Source: Sphingosinicella sp041916975 (GTDB taxonomy: Bacteria > Pseudomonadota > Alphaproteobacteria > Sphingomonadales > Sphingomonadaceae). Taken from it: a stretch of DNA of 64,000 nt. Made by a program: the position numbers and the translations under genes. Location: positions 1,550,001-1,614,000 of the forward strand of contig NZ_JAYRYK010000001.1 of assembly GCF_041916975.1 (NCBI RefSeq), in the 5' to 3' direction. The notes beneath the pieces were generated by a model. That model searched no databases, had not been told where the DNA came from, and saw only the letters and a list, made by a program, of their open reading frames with translations. Positions 35,173-44,056 of this stretch are shown piece by piece. The number at the start of each line of letters is the position of its first letter. Positions within the stretch are counted from its first letter, which is position 1.

Positions 35173-37038
35173 CTAGGCGCCGCGAAGCTCACGCTTGATG
35201 ATGTCGATCGTGTCCGGGTTCTCGATGGTCGGCGGCACGGGAACGTCCTCGCCGTTCGCGAGGCGGCGGATTACGGCGCGTAGGATCTTGCCGGACCGCG
35301 TCTTGGGCAGCGCGGCGACGATGTGGACATTCTTCAACGCCGCAACCGGTCCCAGGTCTTCGCGTACCAGCGTGATGATCTCGTGCGCGAGATTGCCGTC
35401 GTCTTGCCGTCCGGCTTTCAGAACCGCGAACGCGACGGGCACCATACCCTTCACCGCATCGTCGGCACCGATCACGGCGCATTCGGCGACGGCGGGATGC
35501 GTGGCGATGATCTGTTCGATCTGCCCGGTGGAAAGTCGATGACCGGCAACGTTGATCAGGTCGTCGGTGCGGCCCATGATGTTGACGAAACCGGCTTCGT
35601 CGATGTGCCCGGCGTCGCCCGTTTCGTAGTAGCCCGCGAAGGTCTCGAACGCGCGCCGGAAGCCGGTCTCGTTGTTCCACAGCGTCGAATAGCAGCCGGG
35701 CGGCAGCGGTGCGGCGATCACGACGTGGCCCGTGCCGCCGGGCGCCACCGGATCGCCGTGGTCATCAAGCACCGCGAAGGTGAAACCCGGCACGGGGAAC
35801 CCCGCGCTCCCCGCCTGCCGCCGCGTGTCGCCAAGACCAAGACAGGTCGCGGCTGCGGGCCAGCCGAGTTCGGTCTGCCACCAGTGATCGATCACCGGCA
35901 TCGCAAGCTGCGTCTCCGCCCAGTGGACGGTATCGGGATCGGCGCGTTCTCCGGCCAGGAACAAAGCGCGCAGGCGGCCGGTGCCGGTTTCGCGGATGAA
36001 GCGGCCTTCGGGGTCTTCCTTGCGGATCGCGCGGATCGCCGTCGGCGCGGTGAAGAACACGTCGACGCCATGCGCCTCGATCGTCCGCCAGAACGTGCCT
36101 GCATCGGGGGTGCCCACGGGTTTGCCTTCGAACAGCACCGTCGTGCAGCCCGCGATCAGCGGCCCGTAGACGATGTAGCTGTGCCCGACGACCCAGCCCA
36201 CATCGGACGCCGCCCAGAACACCTCGCCCGGCTTCATCCCGTAGATGTTCGCCATGCTCCATGCGAGCGCGGCGGCGTGGCCGCCGTTCTGGCGCACGAC
36301 GCCCTTGGGGATGCCGGTCGTGCCCGAGGTGTAGAGGATATAGAGCGGGTCCGCGGCATCGACGGACACGCACGCCGTCGGCTCCGCCTTCGCATATTCG
36401 GCCGACCAGTCGAGGTCGCGCTCCGCCTGCATCGACGCAGCGACCTGCGGGCGCTGCAACAGCATCACATGCTCCACGCCGTGCTCGGCAAGTTCGAGCG
36501 CATGGTCGACGAGCGGCTTGTAGGGAACGACCTTCTGCCCCTCAATGCCGCACGAGGCGGTGAGCAGCAGCTTTGGCTTCGCGTCGTCGATGCGCTTGGC
36601 AAGCTCGGGCGCCGCGAAGCCGCCGAACACCACCGAATGCACCGCGCCGATCCGTGCGCACGCCAGCATGGCGAACAGCGTTTCGGGGATCATCGGCATG
36701 TAGATGACGACACGGTCGCCCTTCACCACGCCGCGCGCGGCAAGCATTCCCGCCGTGCGCGCAACCGAATCCTGAATCTCGGCATAGCTTATGCTGCGGC
36801 GCGCGCCCGTCACCGGGCTTTCGTAGATGACCGCGACATCGCCGCCACGTCCCGCCGCCACGTGGCGATCGACCGCGTTGTGGCACGTGTTGAGCCGCCC
36901 ACCCGCGAACCAGCCCTGCCCTTCTGTCCAGCCCTGCGGTGGCGGCGTGTCCCAATCCAGCGCTTCTGCGGCCTTCAGCCAGAAGGCTTCGGGATCGGTG
37001 ACACTGTGGGCGTAGGCGTCGCTGTAGGTTCGGCTCAT
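35173..37038 (-). CDS. prpE: Propionyl-CoA synthetase (PrpE-like)
   Basis: A 621-aa acetyl/propionyl-CoA synthetase-type ANL enzyme. It has the N-terminal ACAS region (YSDAYAHSVTDPEAFWLKAAE), YTSGTTGIPKGVV at 236-248, WWQTELGWPAA, and the C-terminal acetylatable lysine in TRSGKILRAVIRR. It makes propionyl-CoA (or another short acyl-CoA) from the acid, ATP and CoA. No prpBCD genes are here. It is the last gene of the TBDR-cupin operon, four bases after the cupin stop. A short acid may be released by the cupin enzyme (inference). Confidence 0.9.
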   Translation of the reverse strand: MSRTYSDAYAHSVTDPEAFWLKAAEALDWDTPPPQGWTEGQGWFAGGRLNTCHNAVDRHVAAGRGGDVAVIYESPVTGARRSISYAEIQDSVARTAGMLAARGVVKGDRVVIYMPMIPETLFAMLACARIGAVHSVVFGGFAAPELAKRIDDAKPKLLLTASCGIEGQKVVPYKPLVDHALELAEHGVEHVMLLQRPQVAASMQAERDLDWSAEYAKAEPTACVSVDAADPLYILYTSGTTGIPKGVVRQNGGHAAALAWSMANIYGMKPGEVFWAASDVGWVVGHSYIVYGPLIAGCTTVLFEGKPVGTPDAGTFWRTIEAHGVDVFFTAPTAIRAIRKEDPEGRFIRETGTGRLRALFLAGERADPDTVHWAETQLAMPVIDHWWQTELGWPAAATCLGLGDTRRQAGSAGFPVPGFTFAVLDDHGDPVAPGGTGHVVIAAPLPPGCYSTLWNNETGFRRAFETFAGYYETGDAGHIDEAGFVNIMGRTDDLINVAGHRLSTGQIEQIIATHPAVAECAVIGADDAVKGMVPVAFAVLKAGRQDDGNLAHEIITLVREDLGPVAALKNVHIVAALPKTRSGKILRAVIRRLANGEDVPVPPTIENPDTIDIIKRELRGA

Positions 37039-37042
37039 GGTC

Positions 37043-37438
37043 TCAAACGGCTATTGCGGTCATGTCCTCGAGCAGTTTGTGATCGAGAATCGAGGCCACA
37101 TCACCCTTATCGTCCAGAAAAGCAATTGGACCAAAGTTGGTGAAGAGCAGTTCCGTATACTCCGGGAAGTTGGTGTAATCGTGCACCACGTCGAGCGGTT
37201 CGTAGCCGTATGTCCCGGCCGCGGCTTCGCCCATCCGGTAGCACATGCGCCCCTTGATCACGTAATATTCGCCCGCGCCGAGGTGGCGGTGCGGCCCGAA
37301 GAAACTGCCCGGCTGGGCACGGAACAGCACGGTCCAGCGGCCGGTTTCCATGCTCGAATAGAGCAGGCAGACCTCGATTCCCTCCTTCATGGGCGCCCAC
37401 CTCATCTCGGCGGGGGTCGTCAGGCGTTCGTCGATCAT
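37043..37438 (-). CDS. Cupin protein, 2,4'-dihydroxyacetophenone dioxygenase/diketone-dioxygenase-like
   Basis: A 131-aa single-cupin protein. Motif 1 gives H50, H52 and E57 (GPHRHLGAGEYYVIKG) and motif 2 H86 (PLDVVHDYTN), a complete non-haem metal site. The length and the motif-2 context resemble 2,4'-dihydroxyacetophenone dioxygenase, a C-C bond-cleaving enzyme that yields a carboxylic acid and formate. The exact substrate is not shown. It stands between the TBDR and prpE on the minus strand. Confidence 0.78.
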   Translation of the reverse strand: MIDERLTTPAEMRWAPMKEGIEVCLLYSSMETGRWTVLFRAQPGSFFGPHRHLGAGEYYVIKGRMCYRMGEAAAGTYGYEPLDVVHDYTNFPEYTELLFTNFGPIAFLDDKGDVASILDHKLLEDMTAIAV

Positions 37439-37464
37439 GGTGGTAAATTACCCTTTCCCGGTGG

Positions 37465-39681
37465 TCAGAAGCGCAGCGACAGTTCAACACCGTAAGTGGC
37501 GCGCTCGCCGTAGTAGCGCGGCACGAAACCGAAGCCGCTCGTGTCGGTGGCGTCGACGATATAGGCCTTGCCGGTCACGTTCTTGGCCCAGGCGGCAAGC
37601 TCCCACCCCTTCGCCGGATCGGCGAGCGTGGCGCGGAGGTTGAGAAGGCCGTAGCCCTCGCCGGAGCTGATGAGATCGCTCTGCGCGTTGTTGTAATATT
37701 TCTTGCCCGTGTAATTGTATTCGGCGCGCCAGCGCGTTTCGAACTCACCGACCGGGATCGTCACCTGTGCGAAGGTGGAAAGCGTGAACTTCGGCGCGCC
37801 GGGCAGGCGATTGCCGGAGAAGTCGCGCGGTTCACCCGTTTCGGGATCGATCGCGCCCGACAGGTAGTTCTTGTACTTCGCGTCGAGGATGCCGAGGTTG
37901 AGGCCGAGATCAAGCCAGTCGGTCGGCAGCGCCGTTGCTTCCAGCTCGATACCCTTGATCTCGGCGTCCGCGGCGTTGTCGAGGCCTAGTGTGGGCACCG
38001 TGCTTCCCGCCTGCCGGTTGACCGAGAGAACCTGCAGGTCGGTGTAGTCGTAGTAGAACGCCGAAACGTTGAGCCGCAGGCGGCGGTCGAACAGCGTACT
38101 CTTGATGCCGATTTCGTAGGAGGTCAGATATTCGGGATCGACCTGCGTGCGTTCCGCAACGCTGGTGATGATGCCGATGTTGAAGCCGCCCGCCTTGAAG
38201 CCCTTGTCGATACTCGCGTAGGCCAGCACATCGTCGGTGACGTTATAGTCGGCGGCCACGCGCCACGAGAAGGACTTGAACGTATCCTTCATCCGCGCAA
38301 ACGGCACCAGTGGCACGGGCGCGCCATCCGGAATGTCGGCATCGAAGAAGCCGGGCACGAGATCGGCGCGGTGGGTCGCGCGCACCTTGTCGATCGTGTA
38401 GCGCCCGCCGAGCGTTACGCGGAACGCGGGCGCCACCGCATAGGTTGCCTGGCCGAAGATCGCGTAGGCCTTGTTCTTGCGCGTCGCGCGCGTGATCAGC
38501 GGCAGCGCGCCGTCGGCGAAGCTGAGTTCGCCGAGCAGGTCGGCGTTGCTGTCCGCATCCAGATTTTCCTGGAAATAGAAGAGCCCGCCGATCGCGTTGA
38601 GGGGACCGCTGTCGTAGGCGAGCTGGAATTCCTGGGTGACCTGCTCGGCATCGGTCAGGAAGGTGATCTCGTCGATGCGGAAGGGGCCGCCGTCGACGTC
38701 GACGCGGTTGTCGACGTCGCTTTTGTCGTAGCCGGTGATCGATTTGAAAGTGAGATTACCGATACTCTGCGTGATGTTGAGGTTGATGAACAGGTTGTCG
38801 CTGTAATTGCGCGATGGACCGTTGAAATTCAACAGGTTAGCGTTATCCGGATAGGGATCGGTGTAGCCGAAGAGATCGGCGCCGTTGATCGTGCCGACGG
38901 GCTTGTTTTCGAGATAATCGCTGCGGTCGCGGCCGCCGCCGATGGAGAGGCGCACGTCTGTGTCGGCGCTGGGGTGCCAGCGCAGGATGGCGCGCGCGGC
39001 GGCTTCGTCGACGTTGATCGTGTCCTCGCCCGTGTAGAGGTTCGTCTTCTCGCCGTCGCGGCGGCGGACGATGCCTGCGACGCGCAGCGAGAGACCTTCG
39101 CCGAGCGGAAGGCTTGCCGCGGCTTCAGCCTCGAACAGATCGAAGCGGCCGTAGCCGAAGCGGGCATTGCCTTCGAATTCGTCGCCCGGCAGCTTCGAGA
39201 AAAACTGGATCGCGCCGCCTGTTGTGTTCTTGCCGAACAGCGTCCCCTGCGGGCCGCGCACCACCTCGATGCGTTCCAGATCGAACAGCGAGAAAATCTG
39301 GCTGCCCGTGGAGGCGACCACCACATCGTCGCGGTAGATGCTGATCGGACCGATGGAGGAGGCGTTGAAATCGTTGTTGCCGACGCCGCGGATGAAGATG
39401 TTGGGCACGCCGCCGAACGTCTTGATTTCAAGGTTCGGAACCTGGTCGCCGATCGAAAGGCTGTTGGTGAAACCGGCCTCGCGGATCGCCGTGTCGCTGA
39501 ACGCCGTCACTGAAACCGGCACGTCCTGAAGGTTCTGCGCGCGCTTCTGGGCGGTGACGACGATCTCTTCTATGCCAGTCGTAGTGCCAGTCGCAGTCTC
39601 CTGCCCCAGCGCCGGTGCGCTCACCGCGAGCGCGGACACGGCAGCGGCGGCATGGAGCGACGAACGAAAACGGCTTTTCAT
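37465..39681 (-). CDS. TonB-dependent outer-membrane receptor
   Basis: A 738-aa receptor. ATG at 39681 has GAGGGGGAG ahead. The signal peptide ends near APALGQE, followed by IEEIVVTAQKRAQNLQDVP, the plug LRGPQGTLFGKNTTGGAIQFF, and a terminal phenylalanine (VELSLRF). It is the first gene of the TBDR-cupin-prpE operon and is divergent from an AraC regulator over a 280-bp gap. Confidence 0.93.
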   Translation of the reverse strand: MKSRFRSSLHAAAAVSALAVSAPALGQETATGTTTGIEEIVVTAQKRAQNLQDVPVSVTAFSDTAIREAGFTNSLSIGDQVPNLEIKTFGGVPNIFIRGVGNNDFNASSIGPISIYRDDVVVASTGSQIFSLFDLERIEVVRGPQGTLFGKNTTGGAIQFFSKLPGDEFEGNARFGYGRFDLFEAEAAASLPLGEGLSLRVAGIVRRRDGEKTNLYTGEDTINVDEAAARAILRWHPSADTDVRLSIGGGRDRSDYLENKPVGTINGADLFGYTDPYPDNANLLNFNGPSRNYSDNLFINLNITQSIGNLTFKSITGYDKSDVDNRVDVDGGPFRIDEITFLTDAEQVTQEFQLAYDSGPLNAIGGLFYFQENLDADSNADLLGELSFADGALPLITRATRKNKAYAIFGQATYAVAPAFRVTLGGRYTIDKVRATHRADLVPGFFDADIPDGAPVPLVPFARMKDTFKSFSWRVAADYNVTDDVLAYASIDKGFKAGGFNIGIITSVAERTQVDPEYLTSYEIGIKSTLFDRRLRLNVSAFYYDYTDLQVLSVNRQAGSTVPTLGLDNAADAEIKGIELEATALPTDWLDLGLNLGILDAKYKNYLSGAIDPETGEPRDFSGNRLPGAPKFTLSTFAQVTIPVGEFETRWRAEYNYTGKKYYNNAQSDLISSGEGYGLLNLRATLADPAKGWELAAWAKNVTGKAYIVDATDTSGFGFVPRYYGERATYGVELSLRF

Positions 39682-39961
39682 AAAACTCCCCCTCAAGGTT
39701 ATGCGGGCGCCCTGCATGGGAGCGCCATGTTCATACCGTCTTTTAGGCGGCGGACGGCGCTTCGATCATGCACCTGAGCGCCGCAAAATTTGGCTGGCTG
39801 CGAACCGCGCCGCGCGCCTGAAAGCCGCGGTTTCCGGAAAAGCAAGCAAGCGACTTGCACAGGGACGACGCAACTCTTGGGTGAGCGCGAACCCACGTGC
39901 CATGCCGATTGCATCCGGCCCCGGACAGGCATAGCCTGCCGGGTTGGGGAGGGTTGGACAT
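39682..39961. other. Divergent intergenic region (280 bp) between TBDR and araC-type gene
   Basis: It should contain both promoters and the AraC binding sites. A small hairpin CAGGC-ATA-GCCTG lies shortly ahead of the regulator (39926-39938). No longer palindrome or reliable promoter was recognised. Confidence 0.4.
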
Positions 39962-40954
39962 ATGCTTCTGAGCGAAGAGCGGTGGAGTTCTGCGTCGCTG
40001 CCGCCGCCACGGCAGCTGCCCGGCTTTCAGGAGGTGCTGGACCGCACGCATTTCCACTGGAGCCTGGCGGGCGCGGACAAGGAGCGCTACGGCGCCAAGG
40101 TCCGCCGCCGCGCGATCAATGACTTCGTGTTCACACAGGTCGTCTGCGACCCCATCGCGGGCTTTCGTACCGTCGACGACGTGAAACGCGGCGAGGACGA
40201 TTATTTCTGCCTTCTCTATTTCGAAGAAGGCGAATGCCTGCTGCAGCAGGGCCGCAACGAATCGGTGGTGCGCCGCGACATCATTTCGGTGTGGGACAGC
40301 ACGCGCCCCGCGATGTTCGAAAACACGCGCGAGCTGCACCAGCTTTCGATCCTGATCCCGCACCGCATGGCGACGACGATCGTGCCGGGCATCGAGGACA
40401 TGTGCGGGCTTTCCGTGGACGGCAGCGCCGGGCTCGGCTCCATCCTGCTCTCGCACCTGCGCCAGATCCATAAAACGGTCGAGACCGTGGACCCGCAGGA
40501 CCGCACCGCCGTGCTGCGCGCCACGGTCGAGCTGCTCGCCGCCGCTTTCCGCCCGGAGCCGGACCGCATCGCGGGCAGCGCCTTCCGCCGCGCGCTGCTC
40601 GGCCGCGTTCAGGAACATATCCTCGCGCATCTTGGCGATCCGGCACTTTCGGCCGCGACGATCGCGGCGGCATTCCGCTTCAGCCCGCGCTATCTCCACC
40701 GCCTGTTCGAGGAATTCGGCGTGACGGTCGGCACATGGATTCGCGAGCGGCGGCTGATGGCGGCGCGCAGCGACCTCGCGAGCCGCACCTTGGCGGGCTA
40801 CAGCATCACGCAGATCGCGATGCGGCACGGCTTCGCCGACGCCTCGCACTTCAGCCATGCGTTCCGCGACGCCTTCGGCCTCTCCCCGCGCGACTACCGG
40901 CAAACCGCGGCGCGCGCGGCGGATGACGAACGGAGTTCCCTCCTGTCCAAGTAA
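39962..40954 (+). CDS. AraC-family transcriptional regulator
   Basis: A 330-aa regulator. The N-terminal ligand/dimer domain resembles AraC-binding-like domains (FeaR type; FCLLYFEEGECLLQQGR, VVRRDIISVWDSTRPAMF). The C-terminal double HTH (about 230-325) has the typical ITQIAMRHGFADASHFSHAFRD and DAFGLSPRDYR. ATG at 39962 follows GGGGAGGG, and a TTG 18 bases upstream is less likely. It is divergent from the TBDR operon and 77 bases ahead of the SDR-E1 operon, so it may activate both. Confidence 0.92.
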   Translation: MLLSEERWSSASLPPPRQLPGFQEVLDRTHFHWSLAGADKERYGAKVRRRAINDFVFTQVVCDPIAGFRTVDDVKRGEDDYFCLLYFEEGECLLQQGRNESVVRRDIISVWDSTRPAMFENTRELHQLSILIPHRMATTIVPGIEDMCGLSVDGSAGLGSILLSHLRQIHKTVETVDPQDRTAVLRATVELLAAAFRPEPDRIAGSAFRRALLGRVQEHILAHLGDPALSAATIAAAFRFSPRYLHRLFEEFGVTVGTWIRERRLMAARSDLASRTLAGYSITQIAMRHGFADASHFSHAFRDAFGLSPRDYRQTAARAADDERSSLLSK

Positions 40955-41031
40955 GCCGCCGTTCTGGCGCAAGCCACGACAGCCCCGCTCCCGTAGGTCT
41001 TTTTCACAAAAGACGTGCGGAGGGGAGGCTT

Positions 41032-41814
41032 ATGGGCAGGTTGCAAGGCAAGATCGCGCTGGTGACGGGCGCGGCGCAGGGAATCGGCGCAGGTGTGGCG
41101 CGGGCGATGGCACGCGAAGGCGCAGCGGTGATCGCCGCCGATCGCAATGTCGCGGGCGTCGAGGCGCTCGCCGCCGAAATCGGTGCGGAGCCGCTCGCGC
41201 TCGACGTGACGAGCGAGGCCGACTGGGCCAAGGCCGCCGCGCACATCGATGCCGCGCACGGCAAGCTTTCCATCCTCGTGAACAACGCGGGCGTCGAACT
41301 CGTGAAGCCGATGACCGAGCACAGCCTTGCCGACTGGCGCGGGCTGATGGCGGTGAACGTCGACGGGCTCTTCCTCGGCTGCCGCACCTTTCAGGCGCTG
41401 CTCGCGAAGGGCGGCAGCGCGGGCCATCCGGCGAGCGTCATCAACGTGTCCTCGATCGCCGGTCTCGTCGGCTACCCCGACCAGCTCGCCTACAATACGT
41501 CCAAAGGCGCCGTCCGGCACATGACGAAAAGCCTCGCGATCGAATGGGCCGCGCACCGGCTGCCGATCCGCTGCAATTCGGTCCACCCCGGCTGCATCCG
41601 TACGCCGATGCTGGAAATGGCCGTGGAAGGCTGGGTGCGCGAAGGATCGATCCCGGCGGACGATCCGTGGGCGGCGGTCGCCGCGCTCTGCCCGCTGAAC
41701 GCCGTGGGGCTGCCCGAGGATATCGCGATGGGCGCGGTCTATCTCGCCAGCGACGAAGCCCGCTTCGTCACCGGTATCGAGCTCGTCATCGACGGCGGAT
41801 GGGTGGCGCGATGA
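41032..41814 (+). CDS. Short-chain dehydrogenase/reductase (SDR)
   Basis: A 260-aa classical SDR: TGAAQGIG 12-19, NNAG 84-87, S141, Y154 and K158 (YNTSK), C-terminal GIELVIDGGW. It is the first gene of an operon with E1 alpha, E1 beta, a lipoyl domain and a lipoate ligase. Its stop overlaps the E1 alpha ATG (ATGA). It may oxidise a hydroxy compound to the alpha-keto or diketo substrate of the E1 enzyme, as butanediol/acetoin dehydrogenases do in aco operons (inference). Confidence 0.92.
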   Translation: MGRLQGKIALVTGAAQGIGAGVARAMAREGAAVIAADRNVAGVEALAAEIGAEPLALDVTSEADWAKAAAHIDAAHGKLSILVNNAGVELVKPMTEHSLADWRGLMAVNVDGLFLGCRTFQALLAKGGSAGHPASVINVSSIAGLVGYPDQLAYNTSKGAVRHMTKSLAIEWAAHRLPIRCNSVHPGCIRTPMLEMAVEGWVREGSIPADDPWAAVAALCPLNAVGLPEDIAMGAVYLASDEARFVTGIELVIDGGWVAR

Positions 41815-42791
41815 GCAACCGCAGCGACCGGCTCTGGATGTACGGGACGATGGTGAAAAGCCGCCATTTCGAAGCGCTCATCAAGCCCGCCTATTTCGAA
41901 GGCAAGACGCCCGTGTTCAACATGGCGAAGGGGCCGCTTCCCGGCGAGATGCACCTGTCGGACGGGCAGGAGCCGTGCGCTGTGGGCGTCTGCGCGCACC
42001 TGCGCCCCGGCGACACGGTGACGGCGACGCATCGCCCGCACCATGTCGCCATCGCCAAGGGCGTAAACCTCGATGCGATGGCGGCGGAGATTTTCGGCAA
42101 GGCGACGGGCCTTTCCGGCGGACGCGGCGGGCACATGCACCTGTTCGACGCGCGCGTGAATTTCGCCTGCTCGGGCATCATCGCGCAGGGCCTCGGCCCC
42201 GCTGTCGGCGCCGCGCTCGCGAGCAAGCTGCGCGGCGAGGATCATGTGGCAGTCGCCTTTCTCGGCGAAGGCGCGGCCAATCAGGGCGCGTTTCACGAAG
42301 CGCTCAATCTCGCCGCGGTCTGGAAGGTGCCCGCCATCTTCGTGATCGAGGACAATGCCTACGGCATCTCGGTCGCGAAGCGCGATTGCACGGCGGTCGC
42401 GCGCAATGCGGACCGCGCCGCCGCCTATGCGATGCCCGGCCACTTCATCCCCGGCAACGATCCCGATGCGATCCATGCCGTGGCCGGAGAGGTGATCGCG
42501 CGCGCGCGGCGCGGCGAAGGCCCGTCGCTGATCGAGATCGAAACCTGCCGCCTTGAAGGCCATTTCATGGGCGATGCCGAGGGCTATCGCCCGGCGGGCG
42601 AGGTCGAGCGCCTGAAGGCGGCCGACCCGATTCCCGCCTATCGCGACCGCCTGCTCGCCCACGGCTTCGACGCCGCCGATCTCGACAAGGCGGAAGCCGA
42701 TGCGCGCGCCGCCGTCGATGCCGCGTTCGCTGCCGCGCGCGCCGCAGCCTACCCCCAGCCGGAGGAGGCGTTCGCCCATGTCTTCGCCTGA
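41811..42791 (+). CDS. TPP-dependent dehydrogenase E1 component, alpha subunit (acetoin/2-oxoacid type)
   Basis: A 326-aa E1 alpha subunit. The thiamine-diphosphate motif starts GEGAANQG at 152 and ends at N182 (EDNAYG). HRPHH at 74-78 and SGGRGGHMHLF at 102-112 are the usual active-site and phosphate blocks. The length fits acetoin dehydrogenase and pyruvate dehydrogenase E1 alpha. It would decarboxylate a 2-oxo acid or cleave a 1,2-diketone/acetoin and hand the acyl group to a lipoyl domain. ATG overlaps the SDR stop, and its last 14 bases overlap the beta-subunit gene. Confidence 0.9.
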   Translation: MSNRSDRLWMYGTMVKSRHFEALIKPAYFEGKTPVFNMAKGPLPGEMHLSDGQEPCAVGVCAHLRPGDTVTATHRPHHVAIAKGVNLDAMAAEIFGKATGLSGGRGGHMHLFDARVNFACSGIIAQGLGPAVGAALASKLRGEDHVAVAFLGEGAANQGAFHEALNLAAVWKVPAIFVIEDNAYGISVAKRDCTAVARNADRAAAYAMPGHFIPGNDPDAIHAVAGEVIARARRGEGPSLIEIETCRLEGHFMGDAEGYRPAGEVERLKAADPIPAYRDRLLAHGFDAADLDKAEADARAAVDAAFAAARAAAYPQPEEAFAHVFA

Positions 42792-43815
42792 AACCATCAC
42801 CGCGCCCCGCCCCGCACGGCGCCTCACCATCGCGCGCGCCATTTCCGAAGCGATCGGCCAGGAGATGGAGCGTGATCCCGCTGTCCTCGTGATGGGCGAA
42901 GATATCGGCAAGCTCGGCGGCGTGTTCGGCACAACCACCGGCCTCCTCGACAAATTCGGCGCGGAACGCGTGCGCGATACACCGATTTCGGAAACCGCAT
43001 TCATCGGCGCGGCGGTCGGCCTCGCGGCTTCCGGAATGCGGCCGATCGTCGAATTGATGTTCGTCGATTTCTTCGGCGTCTGCATGGACGCAATCTACAA
43101 TCTTGCGGCGAAGCAGAGCTATTTCTCGGGCGGACAGGTGACGTGCCCGATGGTGCTGATGACAAGCGTTGGCGGCGGATACGGCGACGCCGGGCAGCAC
43201 AGCCAGACGCTTTATGCCACGTTCGGGCATCTGCCCGGCCTCAAGGTCGTCATCCCTTCGAACGCGCACGATGCGAAGGGGCTGATGCTCGCCGCGATCC
43301 GCGATCCGAACCCGGTGATCTTCATGTATCACAAGGCGCTGCAGGGCATGGGTTGGCTCGGCACCGTGCAGCGTTCGATCACCTATGCGCCCGAGGGCGA
43401 TTATGTCGTGCCGCTCGGCAAGGCGGCGGTTGTGCGCGAGGGCAGCGACATCACGCTCGTCGGGCTCGGGCTCAGCGTGCATCACGCGCTCGATGCGGCG
43501 GCGCGGCTCGAAAAGCAGGGGCATTCCGCAGAGGTGATCGACCTGCGCAGCATCGCGCCGCTCGACCGCGAAACCGTGCGGGCCTCCGTGCGCAAGACCG
43601 GGCGTCTGCTCGTGGTCGACGACGACTACATGAGCTACGGCGTCGGCGCGGAGATCATCGCCAGCGTCTGCGAGGCCGGAATTCCGCTTCGTGCCGCACC
43701 GCATCGCATCGCCCATCCCGATATCCCCGTGCCGTTCACGCCGGTGATGGAACATTTCGTGCTGCCCGATGCCGACAAGGTGACGGCGGCGGCACTCACC
43801 ATTCTGGAGCCCTGA
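42778..43815 (+). CDS. TPP-dependent dehydrogenase E1 component, beta subunit
   Basis: A 345-aa transketolase-like beta subunit. ISEAIGQEMERDPAVLVMGEDIGKLGGVFG is the N-terminal TPP-facing block. Later blocks are ISETAFIGAAVGLAASGMRP and GQHSQTLYATFGHLPGLKVV. It forms the alpha2-beta2 enzyme with the preceding gene. It starts inside the alpha gene's 3' end with GGAGGAGG ahead. Sphingomonad pyruvate dehydrogenase genes usually sit with E2, so this is a separate, dedicated E1. Confidence 0.92.
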   Translation: MSSPETITAPRPARRLTIARAISEAIGQEMERDPAVLVMGEDIGKLGGVFGTTTGLLDKFGAERVRDTPISETAFIGAAVGLAASGMRPIVELMFVDFFGVCMDAIYNLAAKQSYFSGGQVTCPMVLMTSVGGGYGDAGQHSQTLYATFGHLPGLKVVIPSNAHDAKGLMLAAIRDPNPVIFMYHKALQGMGWLGTVQRSITYAPEGDYVVPLGKAAVVREGSDITLVGLGLSVHHALDAAARLEKQGHSAEVIDLRSIAPLDRETVRASVRKTGRLLVVDDDYMSYGVGAEIIASVCEAGIPLRAAPHRIAHPDIPVPFTPVMEHFVLPDADKVTAAALTILEP

Positions 43816-43819
43816 TCCG

Positions 43820-44050
43820 ATGACCGATATCACCGTTCCCACCGGCCTCTGGAACGACGGCGACGAGGCCGCCATTTCGGCATGGCTCTATGCCGATGGT
43901 GACGCTGTCGCGGAGGGCTCCGTGATCGCCGAGATCATGGTGGAAAAATCGAGCTTCGAACTCATCGCACCGGCTTCCGGGACGCTCCATATCGGCGTTG
44001 CTGCCGAAATCCCCGTTACAGCGGGAGAGGTCGTCGGCCGCATCGGCTGA
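43820..44050 (+). CDS. Free-standing lipoyl-domain protein
   Basis: A 76-aa protein that is nothing but a lipoyl/biotinyl domain. The lysine for attachment is K43 in the turn MVEKSSFEL, followed by APASGTLHIGV and a closing VTAGEVVGRIG. There is no linker, subunit-binding domain or acyltransferase core, and no E2 follows. Four bases separate it from E1 beta and six from a lipoate-ligase-type gene. It probably accepts the acyl group from the E1 enzyme. A biotin-carrier role is possible but less likely beside a lipoate ligase. Confidence 0.85.
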   Translation: MTDITVPTGLWNDGDEAAISAWLYADGDAVAEGSVIAEIMVEKSSFELIAPASGTLHIGVAAEIPVTAGEVVGRIG

Positions 44051-44056
44051 ACCCTC

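Noticed and set aside
40857..41810. N-terminal extension of the E1 alpha frame across the SDR
   Set aside because: The upstream part overlaps the SDR in another frame and is arginine-rich nonsense. E1 alpha starts at the ATGA overlap at 41811.
43820..44050. Solo lipoyl protein as a truncated E2 pseudogene
   Set aside because: The stop is followed six bases later by an intact ligase gene. No remnant of an E2 linker or catalytic domain exists downstream in any frame, and the domain itself is complete.
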